Source: Streptomyces sp. R41
GTDB taxonomy: Bacteria; Actinomycetota; Actinomycetes; Streptomycetales; Streptomycetaceae
Assembly (NCBI RefSeq): GCF_041053055.1
Contig: NZ_CP163443.1
Coordinates: 2,666,001-2,730,000, forward strand
DNA length: 64,000 nt
Reading direction: 5' to 3'
The notes beneath the pieces are model-generated. The model searched no databases, was not told the origin of the DNA, and saw only the letters and a list, made by a program, of their open reading frames with translations. A program made the position numbers and the translations under genes. Within the stretch, counting starts at the first letter, position 1. Each line of letters begins with the position of its first letter. This document shows, piece by piece, positions 26,679 through 35,992 of the stretch.

Positions 26679-27664
26679 AGGCCGCCGTCATCGAGTCCGT
26701 GGGCCGCGCCGTCGTCGCCGAGGTCCCGGACCCGACGCCAGGGCCCCGCGAGGTCGTCGTCGAGGTCGCCGCCTGTGGCCTGTGCGGCACCGATCTGCAC
26801 ATCCTCCAGGGCGAGTTCGCGCCCAAGCTGCCGATCGTGCCGGGGCACGAGTTCGCGGGCGAGGTGGTCGGGGTCGGCGCCCAGGTCACCGAAGTCTCGG
26901 TCGGCGACCGCGTGGCCGTGGACCCGTCCCTCTACTGCTACGAGTGCCGCTACTGCCGTACGGGCCACAACAACCTCTGCGAGCGGTGGGCGGCGATCGG
27001 CGTGACGACCGCGGGTGGAGCCGCCCTGTACGCGGTCGCCCCCGTGGCCAACTGCGTCAAGCTCCCCGAGCACGTCCGCACCCAGGACGCGGCCCTGGTC
27101 GAACCGCTCTCCTGCGCGGTACGCGGTTACGACGTCCTGAACTCCCGCCTGGGCGCCCACGTCCTGATCTACGGCTCCGGGACGATGGGCCTGATGATGC
27201 TGGAGCTCGCGAAGCGCACCGGTGCGGCGAGCGTGGACGTCGTGGACCTCAACCCGCAGCGGCTGGCCACGGCCCAGCAGCTGGGCGTCTCCGCTTCCGC
27301 GGCCGATGCCGACGAGCTGGAGCGGCCCCAGGGCTGGGACGTGGTCGTCGACGCGACGGGGAACGCGGCGGCGATCCAGGACGGCCTGGGCCGTGTCGCC
27401 AAGGCGGGCACCTTCCTCCAGTTCGGTGTCGCCGACTACGCGACCCGCGTGACCATCGACCCCTACCGCATCTACAACCAGGAGATCACCATCACCGGCT
27501 CGATGGCGGTCCTCCACAGCTTCGAACGCGCGGCGGAACTCTTCGCGACCGGGGTCCTCGATCCATCCGTCTTCATCAGCGACCGCCTCCCCCTGACGAG
27601 CTATCCCCAGGCACTGGAACAGTTCGCGTCGGGCGTGGGCCGGAAGATCGTGGTGGTGCCGTAA
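26675..27664 (+). CDS. Zinc-dependent alcohol/polyol dehydrogenase
   Basis: This 329-residue medium-chain dehydrogenase would oxidise the imported polyol. It has the catalytic zinc cysteine and histidine in CGLCGTDLH and GHEFAGEVV, structural zinc cysteines in the CYECRYCRTGHNNLC cluster near residue 88, and a Rossmann site IYGSGTMGLMML near residue 168. It is the last gene of the operon, coupled by ATGA to the permease. The D-arabitol/sorbitol/threonine dehydrogenase subfamily is likely; the substrate is inferred from context. Confidence 0.93.
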   Translation: MKAAVIESVGRAVVAEVPDPTPGPREVVVEVAACGLCGTDLHILQGEFAPKLPIVPGHEFAGEVVGVGAQVTEVSVGDRVAVDPSLYCYECRYCRTGHNNLCERWAAIGVTTAGGAALYAVAPVANCVKLPEHVRTQDAALVEPLSCAVRGYDVLNSRLGAHVLIYGSGTMGLMMLELAKRTGAASVDVVDLNPQRLATAQQLGVSASAADADELERPQGWDVVVDATGNAAAIQDGLGRVAKAGTFLQFGVADYATRVTIDPYRIYNQEITITGSMAVLHSFERAAELFATGVLDPSVFISDRLPLTSYPQALEQFASGVGRKIVVVP

Positions 27665-27667
27665 GGC

Positions 27668-27841
27668 TTTTTCGCCCCCTCCGCCCCTGCCCGACCCGAC
27701 CTGGGGCTCCGCCCCAGACCCCGTTCGCGCAGTTCCCCGCGCCCCTGAAAAGGGGCGCGGGGAACTGCGCGATCTTTTAAGCGGGGGTCTGGGGCGGCAG
27801 CCCCCAGGTACGGGACGGGCAGGGGCGGAGGGGGCGAAAAA
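27668..27841. terminator. 174-bp nested inverted repeat (three concentric stems) closing the polyol operon
   Basis: The outer arms are perfect 26-base inverted repeats (27668-27693 and 27816-27841). A middle pair is built on CTGGGGC and GGTCTGGGGCGG. The core is a perfect 20-base stem with a GAAA loop (27727-27746 and 27751-27770). The ACTGCGCGA and GGGGCGCGGGG core is a common Streptomyces intergenic hairpin. It lies directly after the dehydrogenase stop and before the TerD gene and should act as a terminator. Confidence 0.8.
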
Positions 27842-27919
27842 CCCACTCGCCCGCACCCCCCCACCAATCAACTCCCTGGGTAAGGGAACGGTAAAGCGCC
27901 CCCGCTCGTTACCCCTGGC

Positions 27920-29167
27920 ATGACAGCTATGACCCCCGGCTCGAACATCCCTCTCCCCGTCACCCGTGTGACGGTGGACGTCGCCGCCCCGGTGCGGCTC
28001 GACGTATCGGGCCTGCTGCTCACCGCCGACGGCAAGGTGCGCTCCGACGACGACTTCATCTTCTACAACCAGCCCGCAGGCCCGGGCGTGACGTACCGCT
28101 CGGGCGGCGGCACGGCCCCGGACGCGATCACGGTCGACACGACCGCGGTCCCCCCGGGCATCGAGAAGATCGTCGTCACCGCGAGCCCGGACGCGGCGGG
28201 CCAGACCTTCCAGGGCATCGAACCCACGGCCACCATCCGCAACGCGGACGACACCTCGGTGCTCGCGACCTTCACCCCGCCCCAGCTGGGTGCGGAGACG
28301 GCCCTGGTGATCGTCGAGATCTACCTCCGCAACGGCGCGTGGAAGGCCCGAGCGGTCGGCCAGGGCTACGCGAACGGCCTGGCGGGCATCGCCACGGACT
28401 TCGGTGTGACGGTGGAAGAACCGGCAGCCGCACCGGCCCCGGCACCCGCACAGCCGATCGCCCCGCCCGCCCCCGCGATGCAGCCCCCGGTCGCCCCGCC
28501 GGCCCCGCCCCTGGACCCCCGCCTCACGGCCCCGCCGGCCCCGGCCGCTCCCCCCGCCCCCGCGGCGGCAGCCGCGCCCGCGCCCTCCGGCAAGATCAAC
28601 CTCGACAAGGGCCGGGTGAGCCTCCAGAAGAACCAGACCGTCTCCCTGGTCAAGGGCGGCCGCCCGCTCCTCTCCCAGGTCAAGATGGGCCTCGGCTGGG
28701 AGCCCGCCTACCGCGGCAAGGACATCGACCTGGACGCCTCGGTCATCGCGTACGGACCGCAGCGCAACCACATCGACAGCTGCTACTTCGGCAAGCTCTC
28801 GATCGTGAACGGCGCGATCAAGCACTCCGGCGACAACCTCACGGGAGAGGGCGGCGGCGACGACGAGGTGATCGTCGTGGACCTCGGCCGTCTCCCCCAG
28901 GACGTCACCGGCCTGGTCTTCACGGTCAACTCCTTCTCCGGCCAGAAGTTCACCGAGGTGGCCAAGGCCTACTGCCGCCTCCTCGACGCCGCCACCGGCG
29001 AGGAACTGGTCCGCTTCGACCTCACCAACGCCGAACCCCAGACCGGCGTCATGATGGCCAAGCTCATCAAGCAGTTCTCCGGTGAGTGGGAGATGACGGC
29101 CATCGGCGACTTCGTGAAGTCCCGCACGGTCCGCGGCATGGTGAAGCCGGCCGCCCAGGCGCTCTAG
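27920..29167 (+). CDS. Double-TerD-domain protein
   Basis: This 415-residue cytoplasmic protein has two TerD-like calcium-binding beta-sandwich domains. The first spans about residues 1-165 (DDFIFYNQPAGPGV) and the second about 230-410 (VKMGLGWEP, DLDASVIAYG, HSGDNLTGEGGGDDEVI). A proline/alanine-rich linker joins them. The DxDxx and GDNLTGEGGGDDE segments carry the usual metal-binding acidic residues. TerD proteins belong to tellurite and stress-response modules; no other ter gene is adjacent. It stands directly upstream of a NACHT NTPase in the same direction. Confidence 0.92.
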   Translation: MTAMTPGSNIPLPVTRVTVDVAAPVRLDVSGLLLTADGKVRSDDDFIFYNQPAGPGVTYRSGGGTAPDAITVDTTAVPPGIEKIVVTASPDAAGQTFQGIEPTATIRNADDTSVLATFTPPQLGAETALVIVEIYLRNGAWKARAVGQGYANGLAGIATDFGVTVEEPAAAPAPAPAQPIAPPAPAMQPPVAPPAPPLDPRLTAPPAPAAPPAPAAAAAPAPSGKINLDKGRVSLQKNQTVSLVKGGRPLLSQVKMGLGWEPAYRGKDIDLDASVIAYGPQRNHIDSCYFGKLSIVNGAIKHSGDNLTGEGGGDDEVIVVDLGRLPQDVTGLVFTVNSFSGQKFTEVAKAYCRLLDAATGEELVRFDLTNAEPQTGVMMAKLIKQFSGEWEMTAIGDFVKSRTVRGMVKPAAQAL

Positions 29168-29389
29168 CGACGGCTCGCCGGCGACCGGCGCACGGGAGCG
29201 CGAAAGGGCGCGCAAGAGGCAGACGGCGGTGGGGACTTGAGGTCACCACCGCCGTGCTTCATGTCCGGCGACATCCCACGCCGTTCCCCCTCCGCGGTAC
29301 CCGCCTTTGTCCTACTCTGCTCAGTCCGGGCACCCGGCGCCGGGCCACACCGAGGTGGCCGCCGTCCGCACGCACCCGACGGGGGGCAG

Positions 29390-32005
29390 ATGGATCCCGC
29401 TGCCATTGGCGCTCGGCTCGCGTCGAGCGTGGTCGCACCGCTGATCAAGAAGCTGTTCGTGGCCGAGGGTCCTGGAGCGGGGCTGGTCGACAAGCCCGTA
29501 CGCATCTCGAGCCTGGTCTCCTTCACGGGCGAGAAACGCGTTCTGTCCGACCTCGACCTGCACAAGATCGCCAGGGAGCTGGTCAACCGGGCCGCGCAGT
29601 CGACGGGCGTGGCGGAACGCCTCCCGTCGTACGAACTGGCCGCCGTGGCCCACTCGGTCGCCGACACCCTGCGCGCCATGGACAGCATCGACATGGACGA
29701 CGTACAGGCCGTCCAGCTCGGCCACATGGCTCTGGCGCAGCATCTGCGGGCGCAGAGCCCGTCCGCCACGCTCGGGCTGTCGAGCGACGCGGTCTATCTC
29801 TATGTGAGCGTGCTCGACACCGCGTCTTTGCACATCGTGCATTTCTTCACCCAGAGGTCGACCTTTGTCGCCCGCACGCTGGTGGAGCAGAGTCACCGGA
29901 TCGAGGAGCTGTCGAAGAAGATCGACGGGCTGATCGCGCGGACACCGTCGCCGGCCGACGCCCCGTTCGAGGAGCGCTACGCCCGCTACATCGCCTCCAA
30001 GCACGGCAAGCTGACGATCTTCGGGCTCGATCTGTCCGAGTCCCCGGGCACCTGGCCGCTCGACGCCGCGTATCTGAGCCTGGACGCGGTGGGCGACACG
30101 ACGAACCCCATGCTGCTGCCCGCCGACCAGGTGCTGGCGGGGCGCAATCGCGTGCTCCTGCGCGGAGTGGCCGGTTCCGGGAAGACGACGCTGGTGCAGT
30201 GGCTGGCGGTGTCCACCGCGCAGAAGGCGCTCGACGAGCGACTGCTGTACTTGTACGGCCTCGTTCCGTTCGTCCTTCCGCTGCGCACGCTGACGCGGGG
30301 CGGTGCCAAGCTCCCCACCCCCGACGAGTTCCTGTCCGAGGTCGGCTGTCCGATCGCCGCCCTTCAGCCGACGGGTTGGTTCGACCGGGTATTGCGGTCG
30401 GGGCGCGGGCTCATGCTGGTCGACGGCATCGACGAGATCCCGGAGAACGAGCGCGAGGAGGCCCGCCGCTGGCTGCAGGATCTGGTCGACTCCTATCCGC
30501 GCAACCGGTGGCTGGTCACGTCACGGCCGTCCGCCGTACGGGAGGACTGGCTGGTCGGTGACGACTTCGCGGAGCTCGACCTGGCCCCGATGAGCCGGGA
30601 CAACGTGGCCGAGTTCGTCCGGCGATGGCACAAGGCCGCCGGTATCGGCGACCAGTACGCGCAGGATCTGCTGCGGGCGATCCGGGCGAAGCAGGATCTG
30701 GGGCGGCTGGCCACCAACCCCCTGATGTGTGCGCTGATCTGCGCACTCCATCAGGACCGCCGCGGCCATCTCCCCGACGGCCGCAAGGAGATCTACGACG
30801 CCGCGCTCTCCATGCTGCTGTCCCGGCGCGACCGCGAGCGGGGCATCTACAAGCCGGGCACGATCCGTATCGGCGAGGCCCATCACGTCCAGCTGATCCA
30901 GAAGCTCGCGTACTGGATGATCCGCAACGGCCGTTCGGAGATGGACCGGGCCGACGCGGTCGACCTCCTGGCACATGCCCTGCCCGCGATGCCGCGCATC
31001 GCCGAGCAGGGCACCGCGGAGGAGATCTACCGCCATCTGCTGGTCCGCAGCGGCCTGTTGCGCGAACCGACCAAGGGCTCGATGGACTTCATCCACCGCA
31101 CCTTCCAGGACTACCTGGGCGCCAAGGCGGCGGTGGAGGGTCTCGACTTCGACTTCCTCATCGCGCACGCCCATCTCGACCAGTGGGAGGACGTCATCCG
31201 GATGTCCGTCGCCCATGCGCGGACGACGGAGCGTACGCGGCTGCTCACCGGGCTCATCGAGCGCGGCGACTGCTCGGAGCAGGAAAGCCGTCGGCTCCAC
31301 CTCCTGGCGGCCGCCTGCCTGGAGCACGCGACGGAGCTGGACCCCGAGGTGAGAACCGAGGTGGAGCGGCGGGCCGCGGCCCTGATTCCGCCCCAGTCGG
31401 CGGAGCAGGCCCGGACGCTGGCCGATGTCGGCCCGGTCGTCCTGGATCTGCTTCCGGGACCGGAGGAGCTCTCGCAGGACGAGGCCTACTTCACCGTGCT
31501 GACCGCGACGCGCATCGCGACCGACGCGGCGATTCCCGTGCTGGCCGCGTACCGCGAGCTGACCGACATCCGGGTGCGGGCCGAACTGGCCCGGGTCTGG
31601 AGCCGGTTCGACTGCGACCGCTACGCCGAGGAGGTCGTCGCGCACCTGGCCGACGACTATCTGTACTTCCCGGTCTCCAACCCCGCGGAACTGCGGGCGC
31701 TGCGCGGCTTCGGCGGCCGGTCCCGCATCAAGATCTCGGGTCCGTTCAGGCCGGAGGAGTTCCAGAGCGCGTGTGACGCGAACAGCCTCTACGACCTCTG
31801 GGTGGAGGTCGACCTCGACTGCACCTGGGAGTGGCTGAGCGCCTTCCCCCATCTCAGTACCGTCTTCTTCGAGATACCGGAGACTCGCGCGGAGACGCTT
31901 CCTCCTTCCGTACGGGTCCTCCGGGAGCCCATCGGCCCGCCCTCGGTCCCTCCGGAAACAGCCACGGACAGTGCCGCGGACCTCTTGGGCGAGCTTTCGC
32001 CGTAG
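29390..32005 (+). CDS. NACHT-domain STAND NTPase (NLR-like)
   Basis: This 871-residue protein is a bacterial relative of NOD-like receptors. Residues 1-230 form a helical N-terminal domain. The NACHT module has Walker A GVAGSGKTTL at about 259-268, Walker B LMLVDGIDEI at 341-350 and a sensor strand RWLVTSRPSAV. A helical region follows, then C-terminal repeats that end in leucine-rich-like strands (LYDLWVEVDLD, FPHLSTVFFEIPE). Relatives include antiphage defence proteins, so a defence role is plausible. The ATG at 29390 follows GGGGGG; the longer frame upstream is low-complexity. No signal peptide or obvious enzymatic effector is seen. Confidence 0.9.
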   Translation: MDPAAIGARLASSVVAPLIKKLFVAEGPGAGLVDKPVRISSLVSFTGEKRVLSDLDLHKIARELVNRAAQSTGVAERLPSYELAAVAHSVADTLRAMDSIDMDDVQAVQLGHMALAQHLRAQSPSATLGLSSDAVYLYVSVLDTASLHIVHFFTQRSTFVARTLVEQSHRIEELSKKIDGLIARTPSPADAPFEERYARYIASKHGKLTIFGLDLSESPGTWPLDAAYLSLDAVGDTTNPMLLPADQVLAGRNRVLLRGVAGSGKTTLVQWLAVSTAQKALDERLLYLYGLVPFVLPLRTLTRGGAKLPTPDEFLSEVGCPIAALQPTGWFDRVLRSGRGLMLVDGIDEIPENEREEARRWLQDLVDSYPRNRWLVTSRPSAVREDWLVGDDFAELDLAPMSRDNVAEFVRRWHKAAGIGDQYAQDLLRAIRAKQDLGRLATNPLMCALICALHQDRRGHLPDGRKEIYDAALSMLLSRRDRERGIYKPGTIRIGEAHHVQLIQKLAYWMIRNGRSEMDRADAVDLLAHALPAMPRIAEQGTAEEIYRHLLVRSGLLREPTKGSMDFIHRTFQDYLGAKAAVEGLDFDFLIAHAHLDQWEDVIRMSVAHARTTERTRLLTGLIERGDCSEQESRRLHLLAAACLEHATELDPEVRTEVERRAAALIPPQSAEQARTLADVGPVVLDLLPGPEELSQDEAYFTVLTATRIATDAAIPVLAAYRELTDIRVRAELARVWSRFDCDRYAEEVVAHLADDYLYFPVSNPAELRALRGFGGRSRIKISGPFRPEEFQSACDANSLYDLWVEVDLDCTWEWLSAFPHLSTVFFEIPETRAETLPPSVRVLREPIGPPSVPPETATDSAADLLGELSP

Positions 32006-32028
32006 AGCCCGTCGTCGAGTTCCCGGCC

Positions 32029-32595
32029 CTAGGGGCGCAGCCCCTCCGTCAGCAGCGACAGGTACCGGCGAATATGCTTCCCCTGCCCATTCGCCAGCTC
32101 GGACGCGCCGGCCACCCCATGTGCCAGCCGCAGCACCTCGATCGGCTCGATATCCGCCCGGAGCGTTCCCTCCCGCTGAGCCGCCTCGACCAGCCGTGTG
32201 GCCGCCCCCTTCACCGACGTTCCGCATGCGGTCACCGCGGCCGAGCTGCCATCCGTGACGGCCGAACCCAGCAGCGCCTTCATACCGCGCACCTGGATCG
32301 TGCCGACGCAGAGCTCGTTCAGCCACTCCACCAGTGCCTCGCCCGGCGGCAACTCCTTCGCGATCTCGTCGGCCCGCGCCGCGATCGCCTCGACCCGGCC
32401 GACGTAGGCAGCCTCCAGCAGCGCCTGCCGTGTCGGGAAGTGGCGGTACAGCGTGCCGGACCCCACTCCGGCGCGCTTGGCGATGTCGTCGAGCGACGCA
32501 CCTTCCCCATGCTCGGCGAATGCCTCTGCCGCAGCCTTCAGCAACCGCTCATAGTTGCGCCGAGCGTCCGCGCGCATAGGCCTGACCTGCGTCAT
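32029..32595 (-). CDS. TetR family regulator
   Basis: This 188-residue repressor has the TetR helix-turn-helix (SLDDIAKRAGVGSGTLYRHF near residue 38) and a C-terminal ligand domain (LLGSAVTDGSSAAV). It is divergent from a DHA2 efflux transporter, the standard arrangement for a repressor that senses the drug the pump exports. The shared 136-base gap contains a large dyad at 32615-32663. Confidence 0.92.
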   Translation of the reverse strand: MTQVRPMRADARRNYERLLKAAAEAFAEHGEGASLDDIAKRAGVGSGTLYRHFPTRQALLEAAYVGRVEAIAARADEIAKELPPGEALVEWLNELCVGTIQVRGMKALLGSAVTDGSSAAVTACGTSVKGAATRLVEAAQREGTLRADIEPIEVLRLAHGVAGASELANGQGKHIRRYLSLLTEGLRP

Positions 32596-32614
32596 TCAGA
32601 TACTCCTTGCAAAC

Positions 32615-32663
32615 CGGGGAGTCTCTCCGTATCTTAGCGAGAACTAAACGGAGACAGTCCCCG
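32615..32663. promoter_or_regulatory. Candidate TetR operator dyad in the divergent TetR/MFS promoter
   Basis: CGGGGAGTCTCTCCGT at 32615-32630 is the inverted match of ACGGAGACAGTCCCCG at 32648-32663 (14 of 16 positions pair). The spacer is AT-rich (ATCTTAGCGAGAACTAA) and likely holds the core promoter. The site sits between the divergent regulator and transporter genes. Confidence 0.55.
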
Positions 32664-32731
32664 CTTATCCGGCGGGCAGTCCTCGCTGCCCGCGCGCACC
32701 TCACTCGGGGGCACCAGACAGGGAGCACTCC

Positions 32732-34165
32732 ATGTCCACCCCGTCCACGACCACCGACGCGCTCTCGGCACCACCACAACCCGCCAGGCTCGGCACCGCC
32801 CTCTTAGTCATCGTCACCGCCTACCTGATGGTCGGCGTCGACTCCACGGTCGTCAACGTCGCGCTGCCCGACATCCAGAAAGACCTCGACTTCACCCCCA
32901 CCGACCTCTCCTGGGTCCTCAACGCCTACACGCTCGCCTTCGGCGGTCTGCTGCTCCTCGGCGGCCGGGTCGGAGACATCGTCGGCCGCCGCCGCACACT
33001 CACCATCGGCGTCCTGCTCTTCGCCACCTCCTCTCTCCTCGGCGGACTCGCCACCGAGAACGCCTGGCTGCTCGCGGCCCGCGCGCTGCAGGGCGTGGGC
33101 GCCGCCCTCACGGCCCCCAGCACCCTCGCCCTGATCACCACCAACTTCCCCGAGGGCCCGCGCCGCCACCACGCCCTCGGCGTCTACTCCTCCATGGCGG
33201 GCATCGGCGCCTCCGTCGGCCTGGTCCTCGGCGGCATGCTCACCTCGTGGGCGTCCTGGCGCTGGGCCCTGCTGATCAACGTACCGATCGGCATCGCGGT
33301 CGCCGTGGCCCTCCCGCGCTTCGTCACCGAGACGCCGCGCCACGCGGGCCGGTTCGACGCGGCGGGCGCGCTCACCGGCACCGCCGGGATGACTTCGCTC
33401 GTCTACGCGTTCATCCGGGTCTCGCAGGACGGCTGGGGCGACACCCAGGCGCAGCTCGGTTTCAGCGCGGCGGCGGCCCTGCTGGCGGGCTTCACGCTGA
33501 TCGAGTCCCGTGCGGGCCAGCCGATCATGCCTCTGCGCCTGTTCGCCAGCCGCAACCGCGCGGGCGGCTACGCGGGCGTCCTGCTGCTGCCCGCCGGCAT
33601 GTTCGGCGCGTTCTACTTCCTCACCCTGATCTGCCAACAGGTCCTCGAATACAGCCCGCTTCGCGCAGGCTTCGCCTTCCTTCCGATGACCCTGGCGATG
33701 TTCACGACCGTGCGCTTCGTACCGCGGCTCCTGGCCCGCCTCGGCGCCAAGCCGGTGCTGCTCACCGGCATGGCCCTGCTCGTCACCGCGGCCGCGTGGC
33801 TGTGGCGGCTCCAGCCCGGCGACGGCTATCCGACCGGCCTGTTCGGCCCGTTGCTGCTGATGGGCGTAGGCGTGGGCCTGAGCTTCATGCCGCTCAACGC
33901 GACGATCCTCGCGGGCATCGAGCCGCGTGAGGCGGGCGCCGCGTCCGGTCTGCTGCAGACCCTCCAATGGCTCGGCGGCACGCTCGGACTGTCCATCCTG
34001 GTCACGGTGTTCGGCACCGTGACCCGGCACGCGACCGGGTCACGGTCCGAGATCCTCACCCACGGCGCGGCCCGCGCCTTCGGCATCGGCTCGCTGATCG
34101 CGCTCACCGCCCTGCTGGTGTCAGCACTCGTGATCACCGGCACCAAGCCGAAGACCACCGCATAG
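32732..34165 (+). CDS. DHA2-family MFS drug efflux transporter
   Basis: This 477-residue exporter has about 14 predicted membrane segments. MFS landmarks include the D-x-T motif (VGVDSTVVNVALPDIQ), motif A (GGRVGDIVGRRRTL) and motif C-like glycines (GIGASVGLVLGG). Codon 25 is TTA (32804-32806), so translation should depend on the bldA leucyl-tRNA. It is divergent from a TetR gene and presumably exports a hydrophobic compound when de-repressed. Confidence 0.93.
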   Translation: MSTPSTTTDALSAPPQPARLGTALLVIVTAYLMVGVDSTVVNVALPDIQKDLDFTPTDLSWVLNAYTLAFGGLLLLGGRVGDIVGRRRTLTIGVLLFATSSLLGGLATENAWLLAARALQGVGAALTAPSTLALITTNFPEGPRRHHALGVYSSMAGIGASVGLVLGGMLTSWASWRWALLINVPIGIAVAVALPRFVTETPRHAGRFDAAGALTGTAGMTSLVYAFIRVSQDGWGDTQAQLGFSAAAALLAGFTLIESRAGQPIMPLRLFASRNRAGGYAGVLLLPAGMFGAFYFLTLICQQVLEYSPLRAGFAFLPMTLAMFTTVRFVPRLLARLGAKPVLLTGMALLVTAAAWLWRLQPGDGYPTGLFGPLLLMGVGVGLSFMPLNATILAGIEPREAGAASGLLQTLQWLGGTLGLSILVTVFGTVTRHATGSRSEILTHGAARAFGIGSLIALTALLVSALVITGTKPKTTA

Positions 34166-34229
34166 AAGACCACCCGCGCAGGAGACCACCGCATAGAGGC
34201 CGAAGCCCCCGACCGAGAGAAGGCACCGC

Positions 34230-35246
34230 CTAGAACAGCGCGCTGTACGCGTTCAACGCCGGCTGCCCGCCCAGATGGGCGTAGAGCACGGTCGACTCCC
34301 GCCCGATCTCACCCCGCGCCACCAGATCCACCATTCCCGCCATGGACTTCCCCTCGTAGACGGGGTCGGTGACCATCCCCTCGGTGCGCGCCGCGAGCCG
34401 CATCGCCTCCAGCGTGGCCTCGTCCGGAATCCCGTACGTGCCCGCGTGGTAGCGCTCGTCCAGCTCGACGTCCGCCTCCGTCAATTCCTTCTGTACGCCG
34501 ATGAGTCGGCCCGTTCCGTGGGCGATCCGCGCGATCTGCTCACGGGTACGGGAGGGCGCCGCCGACGCGTCGATCCCGAGGACGCGCCGCGGCCGCCCGC
34601 CCGCCTCCTCCAGCGCGGCGAACCCGGCCACCATGCCCGCCTGGGTCGACCCGGTCACGGAGCACACCACGACCGTGTCGAAGAAGACGCCCAACTCCCG
34701 CTCCTGCTCGGCGACTTCACAAGCCCACCCGGCGAACCCCAGTCCGCCCAGCGGATGGTCGGAGGCCCCCGCCGGGATGGCGTACGGCTTGCCGCCCGAC
34801 TCCTCGACCTCCCGCAGCGCCTGCTCCCAGCTCTCCTTGAACCCGATCCCGAACCCGGCCCGCACGAGCCGTACGTCCGCGCCGGCGAGCCGGCTGATGA
34901 GGATGTTGCCGACCTTGTCGTACACGGAGTCGGGCCACTCCACCCAACTTTCCTGCACCAGTACGCACTTGAGTCCGGCGCGGGCGGCGCAGGCCGCGAC
35001 CTGGCGGGTGTGGTTGGACTGCACCCCGCCGATCGAGACGAGCGTGTCGCAGCCCTGTGCGAGCGCGTCGGCGACGAGATACTCCAGCTTGCGGGTCTTG
35101 TTCCCGCCGTACGCGACACCGGAGTTGCAGTCCTCCCGCTTGGCCCACAGGGAGGCGCCGCCGAGGTGCTTCGTCAGCCGCTCCAGCGGATGCACGGGCG
35201 AGGGTCCGAAGAGCAGCGGGTAACGCTCGTACGAGGAAAGGGACAT
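34230..35246 (-). CDS. acdS: 1-aminocyclopropane-1-carboxylate deaminase
   Basis: This 338-residue PLP enzyme would convert ACC, the plant ethylene precursor, to ammonia and 2-oxobutyrate. It has the PLP lysine at residue 50 (GGNKTRK), the serine at 77 ([10 protein letters not shown]), the DPVYEGKSM motif with the Tyr-Glu pair near 295, and [11 protein letters not shown] near the end with the leucine at the ACC-specific position. Length and motifs fit AcdS better than D-cysteine desulfhydrase, though the families are close. A GntR regulator lies 14 bases upstream on the same strand. Confidence 0.88.
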   Translation of the reverse strand: MSLSSYERYPLLFGPSPVHPLERLTKHLGGASLWAKREDCNSGVAYGGNKTRKLEYLVADALAQGCDTLVSIGGVQSNHTRQVAACAARAGLKCVLVQESWVEWPDSVYDKVGNILISRLAGADVRLVRAGFGIGFKESWEQALREVEESGGKPYAIPAGASDHPLGGLGFAGWACEVAEQERELGVFFDTVVVCSVTGSTQAGMVAGFAALEEAGGRPRRVLGIDASAAPSRTREQIARIAHGTGRLIGVQKELTEADVELDERYHAGTYGIPDEATLEAMRLAARTEGMVTDPVYEGKSMAGMVDLVARGEIGRESTVLYAHLGGQPALNAYSALF

Positions 35247-35260
35247 GGGTCCTCCCGGGT

Positions 35261-35914
35261 TCAGTGGGCCTCTTCGTCGGCGAGCTCTTCCAGGCCCCGC
35301 CAGATCTCCGCCGTGACGCGGACCGCCTCGTCCACCTCACCGCCCGCACAGGCCTCGATCAGCCGCTCGTGCAGCCCGGCCGAACGGCAGTTGCCGCCCT
35401 CGCCGAAGCGTCGCCGCTCCAGCCGGCGGATGAGCGGGGTGTAGCGGGCGATGGTGGCGTCGGCGGCACGATTGCCGCCGACCCGGACGAGAACGTCGTG
35501 CAACTCGTCGTCGGCGCGCAGGGCGGCGTCCACGTCGCCGTCCCGTACAGCCGCGGCGAACCGCACATTGGCGTCCCGCATGGCACCCACGTGGTCCGCG
35601 AGAAGCCGGGGCACGGCCGCCCGCGTCACCAGCTCGTGCATGGCGCCGACGACGGCCGCGGCGTCCCGCACATCGGCGGCCACCACAGGCGTCACCCGTG
35701 TGTAACTCTGCGGCTTGGACTCCAGGAGCCCCTCGTCGACCAGTCGTGAGAAGGCCTCCCGCACCGGCGCCCGCGACAGCCCGAGCAGCTCGGCCAGCTC
35801 GGCGTCCCGCACCACCGCGCCCGGCGCGATGTCGCCGGCCACGATGGCGTCCCGTATCGCCTCGTAAGCGCGGTCCCGGAGCAGGGTCCGCCGCACGGGC
35901 CGTATCGCCTCCAT
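35261..35914 (-). CDS. GntR family regulator (FCD subfamily)
   Basis: This 217-residue regulator has an N-terminal winged helix ([19 protein letters not shown]) and an FCD effector domain ([14 protein letters not shown] and [11 protein letters not shown], with metal-type histidines). It lies just upstream of acdS on the same strand and likely controls it. An AT-rich stretch before the start (TGTTAGATATCAGTACT near 35924) is a likely promoter or operator. Confidence 0.9.
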   Translation of the reverse strand: MEAIRPVRRTLLRDRAYEAIRDAIVAGDIAPGAVVRDAELAELLGLSRAPVREAFSRLVDEGLLESKPQSYTRVTPVVAADVRDAAAVVGAMHELVTRAAVPRLLADHVGAMRDANVRFAAAVRDGDVDAALRADDELHDVLVRVGGNRAADATIARYTPLIRRLERRRFGEGGNCRSAGLHERLIEACAGGEVDEAVRVTAEIWRGLEELADEEAH

Positions 35915-35952
35915 GAACTGAAATGTTAGATATCAGTACTCGATACGCACAA

Positions 35953-35986
35953 GAGTGCGGCCCGCACCGAAGTACGGGCCGCACTC
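35953..35986 (-). terminator. Hairpin after the TROVE gene
   Basis: Perfect 12-base arms GAGTGCGGCCCG (35953-35964) and CGGGCCGCACTC (35975-35986) with a 10-base loop lie 7 bases beyond the TROVE stop codon. It probably terminates the RNA/TROVE unit before the GntR promoter. Confidence 0.7.
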
Positions 35987-35992
35987 ATCCGC

